A stretch of DNA of 64,000 bases, taken from positions 14,633,501-14,697,500 of the forward strand of contig JAPQWV010000017.1 in assembly GCA_027422505.1 (NCBI GenBank), read 5' to 3'. Numbering within the stretch: position 1 is the first letter of the stretch; each line of letters opens with the position of its first letter. Of the stretch, positions 1-9,704 are shown piece by piece. The notes beneath the pieces were generated by a model, which worked only from the letters and a program-made list of their open reading frames with translations, did no database searches and was not told the DNA's origin. A program made the position numbers and the translations under genes. This DNA is from Craterostigma plantagineum. Its lineage: Eukaryota > Streptophyta > Magnoliopsida > Lamiales > Linderniaceae.

Positions 1-1191
1 AAGGTGAATCCCATATCGCATAGGCAGGAACCATTTCTTAGAGTTGTCCATGATCGCTTTAGGACCTTCTCTAAGTAAAGGGCCTGGGAGAGTCCTAACA
101 TACGATTCGCTCGATCTCTATAAAGGCGAATACCCAAGATGTAAGTAGCTTCCCCCAAGTCTTTCATGGAGAATTCGGTCGAAAGCCACACTTTCACCAT
201 TGGGAGCATCCCGATATCATTTCATGTCCAAAGGACGTCATCCAAGTACTATACGAGGAATGATATCCACTGCTTTTCTTGTCGACGCAAGGATCTTCGT
301 TCCTTATGAATCCGTAGTCTTTTACTTCATCAAAACCGAAGGTTCCAGATTTTTAGGCTCGTATTAATTTGCACACATTATGAGCATCTCCTTGCGATGT
401 AAAACCATTGGGCTGTTCCACATATATTCCCTCCTTGAGGTATTTGTTTAGGAACTAGCTTTTCACATCCGTCTGCCACACCTCACACTTACAGTGTGCT
501 TCTATCACAAGCATGGTTATAATCGATTTCATCGTTGCACGTGGAAGGTTTTCCTCAAAGTCAATGCCCTAAGTTTGACTAAAACCTTCTGTTATGATCC
601 CAGCTCCGTACGTCTCAACCAGTTGTTTGTGCATTGGAATCATTTCGGCTTGCATAGCTATAAGCCATTTCTTCGAATCTTTATCCCTGATTGCCGGGTG
701 GGATCGTCTCCGACGTTCCCTTCCATCGCAGCAACCTCGTGCTCGATGTGGACCATCCCTCATCTCTCAGGCTGGCGAGATACTCTACCCGACCTGCGCA
801 ACTTAGGTTGCGTCTGAGACTGCTCTACGGTGTCATCCGACACTGGAGTCTGTGAAAGCGCTTCTGACGACTCTCCAAGAGTTACTTCGCGACTCGCTCC
901 ACCTTCTCGAACGAACTCTTCTTCGAGAAAGTGAGCCTGAAAGGCTACAACGATTGTCTGATCGTCGTGGAAGTAAAACTGGTACCCCATGGAATCCTCA
1001 GGATACCCGAAAAAACGTCCTTTCACAACCTTCGATTCCAGTTTATCTGTCTTGAGCTTTTTCACGAATGTGGGGCAACCCCAAACTCTAATGTGATTCA
1101 AGCTCGGTCTTCGTGCTGTCCACATCTGATACGGAATACGATCGACAGACTTTGTAGGACATCTATTCAGAATGTGTGCCGCTATCAACAA
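1..1191 (-). pseudogene. pol: Element F: Ty1/copia pol remnant (integrase C-terminus and reverse transcriptase)
   Basis: Read on the minus strand, 1191 to 760 gives a 143-residue open stretch typical of the copia integrase C-terminus (AAHILNRCPTKSV, then RVWGCPTFVKK and a DKLESK..GRFFGYPED block) ending in the linker RRSGRVSRQPER. Below 763 the frame is broken, but copia reverse transcriptase is recognisable: a YLDDV active-site box near 234-250 and, near 75-205, an MKDLGEATYILGI block followed by LGLSQALYLEKVL. These blocks are typical of the Angela/Tork side of Ty1/copia; lineage is from memory. The element continues beyond the left edge of the window. gag, protease and the integrase core are missing between this piece and the LTR-like sequence to its right, so an internal deletion is likely. 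Several frameshifts and stops make it non-functional. Confidence 0.8.
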
Positions 1192-2532
1192 GTCAAACTA
1201 AGTATCTTTAAATATGATATAAAATTCGAAACTTAATCCCAGATTAATTCGAAATTTCTACCTAAAATAAATAATATTCCAAATATATTATTCTCATATT
1301 TATATTAATTTTCGAAATTATTTCCCAAGGTATATTTCGAAATTTAGCTTAGGGTTGAAGTCCAATTTTACCCTAAAGCCTTTTAAGCATCTGGCCAAGC
1401 CCAAGTCTTAAAGTTAGTTTCTTACGAAGTCCGACTTCGGTCCATTAAACGGCTTGAGGCCCACTAAGGCGTGGCCCAACGGCCCAAGGCCTGTTAAGGC
1501 CCAAAACACTTTCTCTCCTTATCAGTACACGTTGATGATCCCTTTTAAGCCCGACTCTCTAGGTTCGACTCAATCAGCAAGGGAGGAATTCAAGAATCCG
1601 GTAGTTACCTAGCCAATCCCGCAGTACCGGACCGTAACCCGATTCGAGTGCAAATTTTGACCCAGTCTTTATTCCAGAACCTTACTATAGATTATAGTAC
1701 TACGTATAAACCCTTCAGCTGTGTCCCAATCGAGTGAGACCCATTGTCTATGTTAAACTCACTAAACTCGATTCTATGATAAAACGGAGACGAGGCAAAT
1801 TACCAAACTACCCTCCATGTCTAACATGCGTTAGTTCAATACGTTGTCCAAGGATTTTGTAATTTCCCGTCACCATCCTCATAGGACACTTATCTCGATC
1901 ACTTGCGAGACTGTGAATCTATACTCGGCGGTCTGAGCCCGGCAATCACAAATCGTCATCAAGACCGCATCTGGCCCGCTGACCCATGCAACAGCAAATC
2001 GGGTCGAGGGCAACCAGTGACAGTCAAGACTTCAAAGTCAACTCCGTCAAAGCCCCTTTCGGTACGTAGACTACTATAGTGTTTTCGTCGGTCATTGATA
2101 CTCCTTGAGTAATAAGCCATGTTTGACCGTACGACCCTGAGTCAGAGTCCATGAAACGATTCAATCACTTGATTCGATTCGTATCACAAGTCATGACCTC
2201 CGCTTCCAAGCGGGATATCAGCACACGATAGGTCATCGACAAATAAGCCGTAATCGATTATCCTGCACCCAACTGGAGCCTCAGGCTTATGGACTTTTTA
2301 TGTTCGAGGTTAAGAGTCCACTGGTGCCTTCATCTCTCTTGCCCATCGAGAACAGTGACTCAACTCGACACATTAGGATTTGTTCATTTATTGCTTTACC
2401 GGATGCTAAGTAAAGAACTCTTATATCCAGTAAACGAACAATGCCTTTCATTAAACACATGAAAATATCTTATTACTCAAAAGGTCGAATTATAAATAAT
2501 CTAATGCCCTATACAATCTAATCCTCGTATAG
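1192..2532 (-). repeat. Element F: part of a copia LTR, split by T1
   Basis: No coding capacity seen. On the minus strand the sequence reads out of the T1 insertion site as AT-rich, then mixed sequence. When T1 and one TATAG copy are removed it joins 12226-12248, whose minus-strand end reads TGTTAGGAATATGCCC, a start common in Angela/Tork-type LTRs. The inner edge near 1200 is not sharply defined and no primer binding site was found there, consistent with a deletion between LTR and pol. LTR identity is inferred from the terminus and composition, since no second copy is in the window. Confidence 0.5.
2528..2532. repeat. T1 target-site duplication, left copy (TATAG)
   Basis: TATAG directly precedes the T1 5' LTR and is repeated directly after the 3' LTR at 12221-12225. 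This confirms a complete, unrearranged insertion. Confidence 0.95.
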
Positions 2533-3339
2533 TGTAATACCTGTAAAAATTTGATGCGGGATTTTTGATATAATTAATTAGGAAGCAATGTTAATTGGAA
2601 GTTGGCGAAGAAATTTAAGTTGTAAAATAAAAATCTAAATTTCTAGTTTCACCTTGGTTTCGAAATTTATTAAAAGGCTAAGCAAAATTGATAGAAAATA
2701 CTAAGTTGGGCTAACTCAAAAATTTAATTATATTTGGTCTTTGGAATTAAGGCCCAAGCACTCGAAACCAAACTATAACAATTTAGTTAGCCCAAGAGTT
2801 ACGATTAAGTTGCTTAGGCCATGGGGAAACAAGTCAAGATAATCAACTTGTCCCATCTCACGTTATTCAAGGCCTTAGAATATGTCCATAACACTACCAT
2901 AAACTAGTGTAGAGAGATAACGAAGGGAATAAGAACTTCATTTGAAGTAAGAAAGCTTCAATTAGCTTGGAAACTTTGGCAAGACAAATCGTTGAGTAAG
3001 GTATGGGGATTTACATGTTTAGTTGCTCTATTTAACATATTTTGTATTTTCAAGACTTAACGTGAGTTTATTACGAGGTTAGAGTAAATATTTAGAAGAT
3101 TCATAACTCACCTGTTAAGAATAAATTTCAGATATATAGAACAACCATGTTAGGTATTATTTAGTGTGTGAGGATCGAATATGTTGGCTATAGAATAGTT
3201 GTAGAAACAATTTAGGGTGAGTTTTCAAGGGAACTATGATTTTCGGCACCAGAACTTGTAATACAACATTTTATTATTTTAGGGATTATCGTGGTATTAG
3301 GGTTTTCATTAAACTTTTTGATATTTCATTATTTCAAGG

Positions 3340-4120
3340 TTTTTAGGGTTTTCGACATGTGAACAGTGAGGTAGAACAGAGATTTTCAGCCATATATGAT
3401 GCATCAATAATTTCGGCATCTAACAAGAAAGATTTCGAATTGTATAATATAAAGATGTCGAGATATTTAATAGATAGATTTCGAAATATATATGATAAGA
3501 AAGGTTTCGAGACCTATCGTGTGTCGAAATGTATCATAGGATACTATAGGTAGATGTCGAGATGGGCAATAAAAAGGATTTCGAGAGGTGATAAATCGAT
3601 CTCGAGATGTATCTTCATAAATATTTCGACACCATATAATAGAAGTTGATATGAGATCTCGATATTAGTTATTTAGTAAGATTTCGATAAGCACATAGGG
3701 ATCTCGACATTTAATAAGCCGACCATTTTCATTGTGAATAGATTTCGACATTCACCTTAGATCTCGATAAGTAAGGGTCTCGATATTTTCTCTTATACTA
3801 TGGTCTTGATTCTCGACTTTGGTAAGATGTCGGCAACTTCAATTACGACAATTGCTTCCCAACAAAAGAATTCGACAAGCTTATTAAAAATCTCGAGATT
3901 GTTTGATGATATCGATATTTACTTTTCACCAATAGTTCTCGACATTGTATGAATATTTCGACATATATATTATAGAAAGATTTCGAGATGTGATAATTAT
4001 ATCATACAAAGATTTCGAAATATAATAGTTTTCGATAATTAGTAATTTTTTAGGAATTTTAGGGTTTTACTATTTCTAGGGTTTTCGATATTTAAGATTT
4101 GGAAATTTGAGACTTACGTA
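3340..4120 (+). repeat. T1 5' LTR: array of TCGA-centred short words
   Basis: About 25 short words built on TTTCGA, TCTCGA, ATGTCGA and ATCTCGAGAT are scattered through roughly 750 bp at irregular 15-40 bp spacing. Many are near-palindromic (TTTCGAAAT, TCTCGAGAT). They are interspersed, not a tandem satellite. The same kind of array occupies the same part of the C LTR. Confidence 0.75.
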
Positions 4121-4219
4121 ACTTAGGAAAAATAGTGATGTGATAATATTTATTTATTCAGGGGATTGATATATAGGGACTACACCGGACTTCTTCTTTG
4201 ACTATAGCGGGAGGACAGG

Positions 4220-4238
4220 TAGGTGGATCATCCATCTA
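4220..4238 (+). promoter_or_regulatory. T1 LTR conserved hairpin 1
   Basis: TAGGTGGA, a 3-nt loop, then TCCATCTA forms an 8-bp stem with one G-U pair on the transcribed strand. The same hairpin with a different loop is in the C LTR at 45978-45996. It sits in a block (GGAGGACAGGTAGGTGG) conserved between T1 and C although most of the two LTRs differ. The role is unknown. Confidence 0.55.
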
Positions 4239-4823
4239 CAATACGTAAACGCATCGTGAATTATGTGTTTTCATGTGATTCGATGATTTTCGTGACTTAC
4301 GTGATTTACCTATTGTACGTACGTTTTATATAAATCATGTTTTTATGATATTTCATATGTATGCATGGCACGTGCGTATCACGTTAGGACGAGAGATTGT
4401 TATACCATGGTGTGACGGTAGTATATGAGATATTGACGTACGGGGTAGTTGTGATTGGCGACTCTTAGAGGAGTCGAGGTTGGGCTCACTGGGCACCTGG
4501 CGGAGACAGACGTGATCGATCTGTCTACTCGAACGTGATCAATTCGAGGTGCATACCGCCGGATGGGATTTTTGATTAGTGCGGGAGATATGCGACCTGG
4601 TAGGAGGCCATTGACGTGATCGATCAGTGCACTACCGGTGTAGCTCGCCGCGAGACTTGGGGGTGGCCTCCCTGTAGTCTATTGTGCGCGGAGGTGTCGA
4701 GCCTAACCTAGGGCCCTGTGTTGTGCGAAATAGGAATGTGGGAAAAGAAGAGTGTGCATTATATCATATTGTGAGGTATTGGGATTGGAGTTGAGTGCAC
4801 ACTTGCATACATGCATTTTATTC

Positions 4824-4862
4824 ACCTACTGGCAAATTGCTCAGTGTTTACGTGTTGTAGGT
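4824..4862 (+). promoter_or_regulatory. T1 LTR conserved hairpin 2
   Basis: ACCTAC and GTAGGT form the outer arms of an inverted repeat. The block between them includes GGCAAATTGC and CTCAGTGTTTACGTG. The 3' LTR copy is at 11896-11935 and C has it at 46724-46762 and 50365-50403. Arm spacing is 33-34 nt throughout. Position in the U5 half, not far upstream of the primer site, would suit an RNA packaging, dimerisation or priming structure, but that is inference. Confidence 0.5.
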
Positions 4863-5150
4863 ACTGAGTCAGACGCTGATACGCGTCGAGACTGAGGCGG
4901 CTGGTGGCGGTACTCCACGGACTTTTGAGGGCGGGGCGGTACATGGATGAAGACCTGTGGAGCAGCGTTAGGGCTTTTGGTCTTTTGACATTTTTGGGGC
5001 TTTGACCCATGTATAGTGAAGACGATGTAGATAGAATTTTATAATAATGTATATTATTTTAGGAAAATGTTTTAACTAGATGGGCCTTCCGCTGCTTACG
5101 TTGCGGAAATCCGCCACTAATCGTAGTTAGAAAAGTAGGGTCACCACAGG

Positions 5151-5162
5151 TGGTATCAGAGC
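5151..5162 (+). promoter_or_regulatory. T1 primer binding site
   Basis: TGGTATCAGAGC begins two bases after the 5' LTR and matches the standard plant site complementary to the 3' end of initiator methionine tRNA. It primes minus-strand synthesis. The 5' untranslated leader continues to 5307. Confidence 0.93.
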
Positions 5163-5307
5163 TTAGGCTTCAGATTCTGAAGACTGTCCATGTACCTGCC
5201 GCTCAAAAGCCTGGAGAACCAGCCTGGCCTATAAGTTTAATACTTGATTATGTGACTATGTGTTATCTGATATATGTCTTATGTAAATAATGTAGAAATA
5301 GTTACGA

Positions 5308-6854
5308 ATGCCGAGAAGACGTAGAGAGCTTGCTGAAACTAGTCGTAGGGCGGGGTCTGAGTCCCCACCTAATGAGGACCGCTCTACCATCCATCAGTTA
5401 ACTAATCTGATCCGACGGCAGTCCGATCAGATTAACGACCTCATTCACCGTCAAAATTCCTCGGAACGTCACTCATCCCCTGGCCTAGAACGTGTAGAAT
5501 CTGCGGGGGAAAGGTTCCGACGGTTAAACCCCCCTTCGTTCGAGGAGGCAGTCGATCCTACCTATGCGGAGGATTGGCTCAGAACAATAGAAAATATGTT
5601 CCGTGTTAGCCATCTCCCTGATACTGAGAAGGTGACTTGTGCCACCTTCATGTTACGTGGGAACGCAGGCTACTGTGGGACACCATTCAGGTGCTCGAGG
5701 ATCCCACTACGATGACCTGGGAGAGGTTTAAGACACTTTTTCGGGGAAAGTACTTTACCGCGCCAGATAGATCGCATAAGCTAAATGAATTCATCAACCT
5801 TAAACAAGGAGGAATGTCAGTGATAGATTATATCCGTAAGTTCGAGCAACTTTCGAGGTTTGCACCACATATAGTGGCTACAGACGAGCTGAAGATCGAG
5901 CGTTTTCTGGAAGGTCTCAAACCCGAGATCTTCCGCAACGTAAGCATGTACGATACCGAAGGAAAGACATACGCACGCATTGCTGAACGAGCAATCCTAG
6001 CCGAACAGGCGGAGGATAGAGTTGCAAAGGCACAAGATGCAAAAAGGAAGACAGAAGTGCAACAAGGAGGAGTGAATCAGAAACGCCCGTTCTTTGGCAA
6101 GAATCTGAATATTCGTGGCAATCAACCAGGCCAGCAAAACTGGAGACCGAGGCTAAACCCAGGACCAGCTAACATTTCAAACCGACCCCCAAACACTGTA
6201 CCTCAGTGCCGACAGTGTGGGCGCTACCACTACGGAGTATGCCATGGGACAAGACCAAACCCAACTCCCCAATGTTTTCGGTGTGGAAAGATTGGCCACT
6301 ATGCCAGGGTCTGTAACGAGAAAATACCGCAAGCTCCGAATCAACCTTTAATCCGACCTCCACTAGTGCCAGCACGTGTTTTTACTTTGACGAACGAGGA
6401 GGCTGAAGCAAACCCTTCGATAGTAACGGGTACGTTGACTATCTATAACGTGCCCACTTCTGTGTTAATTGACTCTGGGGCCACACATTCGTTCGTGTCG
6501 GCCAAGTATGTGGAAAAGGTGGGAATCTCTCCTACCTTATCTGAGTGCAATTACATAGTTACCCTACCACACGGTGATCCGACACGCACTAACCAAGTGC
6601 TGGGAGGATGTTCTGTGAACATTGAGGGTAGAGATCTGAGCGTCGACCTGATTGTCATCCCAATGAACGACTGTGATGTTATTTTTGGAATGGAGTGGCT
6701 TTCGAGATACGGAGCCATCATAGATTGCAACAAGAAGGTCGTAAAATTTCAGTTGCCCGAAGAAGGAGTATTCACTTTTTCGGGTAAGATGAATAAGAAT
6801 AGTGTTCTGAATATCCGCTCTGAAGGCTCAACGACTATTGAGATCCGGTTGTGA
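5308..6854 (+). pseudogene. gag: T1 gag and protease (frameshifted)
   Basis: The ATG at 5308 opens a gag N-terminus rich in Arg, Glu and Gln. One base is missing at about 5674-5676, in the GNAGYWWDT-type motif, compared with the intact gag of C, which throws out the first frame. The capsid part continues in another frame with MTWERFK, EFINLKQGG and YIRKFEQLSRFAPHI. A nucleocapsid zinc knuckle CFRCGKIGHYARVC follows near 6270-6315, preceded by a second Cys-rich CRQCGRYHYGVC. The protease follows, with VLIDSGATHSFVS (active-site DSG near 6470-6480) and IFGMEWLS. The gag would form the particle and the protease would cleave the polyprotein. The stop at 6852 is out of step with the downstream pol frame. 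Confidence 0.88.
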
Positions 6855-7866
6855 GTCTTATCTCGTGTATGCAGTGAAGGCAGAGGAGTTACCTCAGCCA
6901 GAACTAAAAGACGTGCCGATAGTCAATGAATATGCTGATGTATTTCCCGATGATCTCCCGGGGTCACCCCCTGATCGAGAAATACAGTTCACGATAGATC
7001 TGATGCCGGGGTCTGCCCTATTTCTAAAGCCCCTTCTTGCCTATCGCCGAACGAACTGAAGGAATTGAAAGAACAGCTAGAGGACTTGTTGCAGAAAGGG
7101 TTTATTCAACCCAGCTTTCACCGTGGGGAGCGCCAGTCCTATTTGTACGAAAGATGATATGCTTGACCAGCTACAAGGTGCTATGGTATTCTCGAAAATT
7201 GATCTCCGTTCGGGATACCATCAGTTGAAAATCAGGGAGATAGATGTTCCTAAAACAGCGTTCAGTACGAGGTACGGCCATTACGAGTTTTTGGTAATGC
7301 CCTTCGGACTGACTAATGCCCCTGCCGCATTTATGGATCTTATGAACCGAGTCTTTAAAGACTATCTCGACCGTTTTGTAATCATCTTTATTGACGATAT
7401 CCCTATCTATTCTAAGACGAAAGAAGAACACGAGAGTCATTTACGAATCGTCTTAGGAATCTTGCGGGAGAAACAGCTCTACGCCAAATTCAAGAAATGT
7501 GAATTTTGGCTTGAGCAAGTAGCTTTCTTAGGACACGTGATTTCTGGGAATGGAATCTTTGTGGACCCGAATAAGATCGAGGCTGTAAACAATTGGCCAC
7601 GACCGACCACTCCGACCGAGGTCCGAAGTTTTCTAGGACTTGCGGGATACTACCGTAAGTTCATAGCTGACTTCTCTAGCATCGCCTCAACGCTGACAAA
7701 CTTGACCAGGAAGAACGTACCTTTCAAGTGGTCTGAAGCGTGCGAACACAGCTTTCAGGAACTGAAGAAGCGACTCACTTCTGCTCCCATTCTAACAATA
7801 CCATCGGGAACGGGAGGATTCTCAGTCTATAGCGACGCCTCGAAAACGGTCTGGGATGCGTGTTGA
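6838..7866 (+). pseudogene. pol: T1 reverse transcriptase (deleted and frameshifted)
   Basis: It starts with the linker typical of gypsy pol ([20 protein letters not shown]), then breaks frame repeatedly between 7050 and 7160. At about 7156 the sequence jumps from the GAPVLFVRK motif directly to [17 protein letters not shown]. The segment with the first conserved motif (the KDG...CIDYR..N region, about 30 residues) is missing. Then [24 protein letters not shown] and FIDDI are intact, with the catalytic Asp pair at 7393-7398. The thumb and connection ([12 protein letters not shown]) follow. The deletion removes part of the fingers, so the enzyme cannot be active. Confidence 0.88.
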
Positions 7867-8252
7867 TGCAGAATGGTAAAGTAATCGCATACGCCTCCAG
7901 ACAATTGAAGGAATAAGAGAAGAACTACCCGACCCATGACCTGGAATTAGCAGCAGTGGTCTTCGCTTTAAAGATTTGGAGACACTACCTTTACGGAGAA
8001 AGGTGTGAGATCTTTACAGACCATAAGAGTCTGAAATATTTCTTCACCCAGAAAGAGCTGAATATGAGACAGCGACGATGGCTGGAGCTCGTAAAAGACG
8101 ACGACTGCGTTATCAATTATCATCCGGGCAAAGCAAACGTAGTCGCAGACGCGCTCAGTCGAAAGGCGATTAGCACAGAATTGCACAGACTTGGGGTGGA
8201 AATAGTTGACTTAGGCGAAGTCGAGACTAAACTAGCAGCGCCGACTCTATAA
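7867..8252 (+). pseudogene. pol: T1 RNase H
   Basis: Continues from the VYSDAS motif at the end of the previous frame, which is shifted near 7850. An in-frame TAA at 7914 interrupts it. The rest is typical gypsy RNase [40 protein letters not shown] and [15 protein letters not shown]. It would degrade the RNA strand of the hybrid. A TAA at 8250 then breaks the link to integrase. Confidence 0.85.
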
Positions 8253-9670
8253 CCTACGTTGCCAGAGCGAATCAGAAAAGCACAAGCAGAAGATGAATTT
8301 TATCTGAAGGTGAAGGATGCGCTACCTGAAGACTTCGGAATCCGAGAAGGTGAGACGTTGCTGATTGTACGTACCCAATGATGAAGAATTACGGCGAATA
8401 ATAATGACAGAAGCGCATGCAACAACGTACTCAGTGCACCCGGGCACGACAAAGATGTACCAAGATTTGCGGATCATATATTGGTGGTCGGGAATGAAGA
8501 AGGATATCGCCAAGTTCGTAAGTAGATGTATGACATGCCAATTGATCAAAGCGGAACGCCAGCGACCAGCTGGAACTCTGCAGACTTTACCGATTCCTGA
8601 ATGAAAATGGGACCATATCACGATGGACTTCGTCGTCGGCTTGCCTAAGACGACGAAAGGCCACGATGCCATTTGGGTGATTGTTGATCGCCTAACCAAA
8701 TCAGCCCATTTCATTCCTATCAGTTCTACATTTTCCATGGAACGCTATGCTGAATTGTACATTCAGGAAGTTGTTCGACTCCATGGAATTCCACTTTCTA
8801 TAGTCTCGGATCGAGATTCGATATTTCTATCCAACTTTTGGCAAAGCTTACAGAAAGCGATGGGTACGAAGCTCTCGTTCAGTACTGCCTACCATCCTCA
8901 GACCGACGGACAATCTGAACGAACGATCCAAAACCTTGAAGACATGTTACGAGCCTGCGTGCTAGACCTCAAGGGAAATTGGAGCAAATATTTGTCGTTG
9001 ATCGAATTCTCCTCAACAATACTTTCCATGCTACAATCGGAATGGCGCTGTATGAGGCGTTATACGGGCGTAAGTGCCGATCCCCTGTTCATTGGGATGA
9101 AATCGACGAACGAGCTTTATTAGGATCCGATATGATCCGAGAAACAACAGAAGCAGTGACCAGAATAGGAGAAAGAATATGCGAACGGCTCAAAATCGAC
9201 AGAAGAGTTATGCTGATCATCGACGACGGCCGTTGGAGTTCGTAGAGGACGACCAGGTATTTCTGAAGATCTCCCCAATGAAAGGCGTAAAGCGCTTCGG
9301 ACGAAAGGGCAAGCTAAGTCCCAGATATATAGGCCCATTCAGAATCATCAAACGAGTGGGCGAAGTCGCATATCAATTAGAGTTACCAGCTTCCATATCG
9401 CAAGTTCACGACGTATTTCACGTATCGACATTACGAAAATACGTCGCAGATCCAAGTCATGTAATCCGGAACGGGCTTCTTTATCAACATCTCAAGCCTG
9501 ACTTGAGCTACGAAGAGAGGCCTGTAGAGATTTTAATGTACGAAATGAAACAGCTCCGGAATAAAACTATTCCGTTAGTTGAAGTGTTGTGGCGGAATCA
9601 ATCAATTGAGGAATGGGAGCGTGAGGATGAAATGAGAGTTCGTTATCTCGAGTTATTCCAATCGGCGTAA
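8253..9670 (+). pseudogene. pol: T1 integrase and C-terminal chromodomain
   Basis: The zinc-binding domain (H-H-C-C) lies in 8365-8604, with HPGTTKMYQDL, YWWSGMKKDIAKFV and CMTCQ. A Trp-to-TGA change at 8602 precedes the catalytic core: first Asp in MDFVVGLP (8623 on), second in SDRDSIF, and the Glu in [15 protein letters not shown]. Further frameshifts near 9015 and 9180 separate the C-terminal part, which has the GPF motif (YIGPFRIIKRVG). The last about 60 residues form a chromodomain (VEVLWRNQSIEEWEREDEM) like those of Tekay-type chromoviruses. That domain is thought to guide integration to heterochromatin. The frame ends at 9670, 20 nt before the polypurine tract. Confidence 0.88.
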
Positions 9671-9690
9671 TTTCGGGGACGATATTCCTT

Positions 9691-9704
9691 TAAGGGGGGA
9701 AGGA
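9691..9704 (+). promoter_or_regulatory. T1 polypurine tract
   Basis: TAAGGGGGGAAGGA lies directly against the 3' LTR start and would prime plus-strand synthesis. Confidence 0.9.

Larger units (their letters stand above)
2533..5148 (+). repeat. T1 5' LTR (2,616 bp)
   Basis: Direct repeat of 9705-12220. It is about 100 bp longer because the 3' copy lacks a block equivalent to roughly 3630-3735. Scattered substitutions and small indels separate the copies, so this insertion is older than C or B. A TATA-like TTTATATAAAT lies at 4324-4334. Short ORFs in the LTR, such as that at 3359-3553, occur in both copies simply because the LTR is duplicated, and I do not regard them as genes. Confidence 0.95.

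Noticed and set aside
3359..3553. Small ORF found in both T1 LTRs (also 10524-10721)
   Set aside because: It is duplicated because the LTR is duplicated; the sequence is the TCGA-word array and has no protein-like pattern.
5151..5170. Possible tRNA gene fragments at TGGTATCAGAGC sites
   Set aside because: They sit two bases after LTRs and are primer binding sites; no cloverleaf is present.
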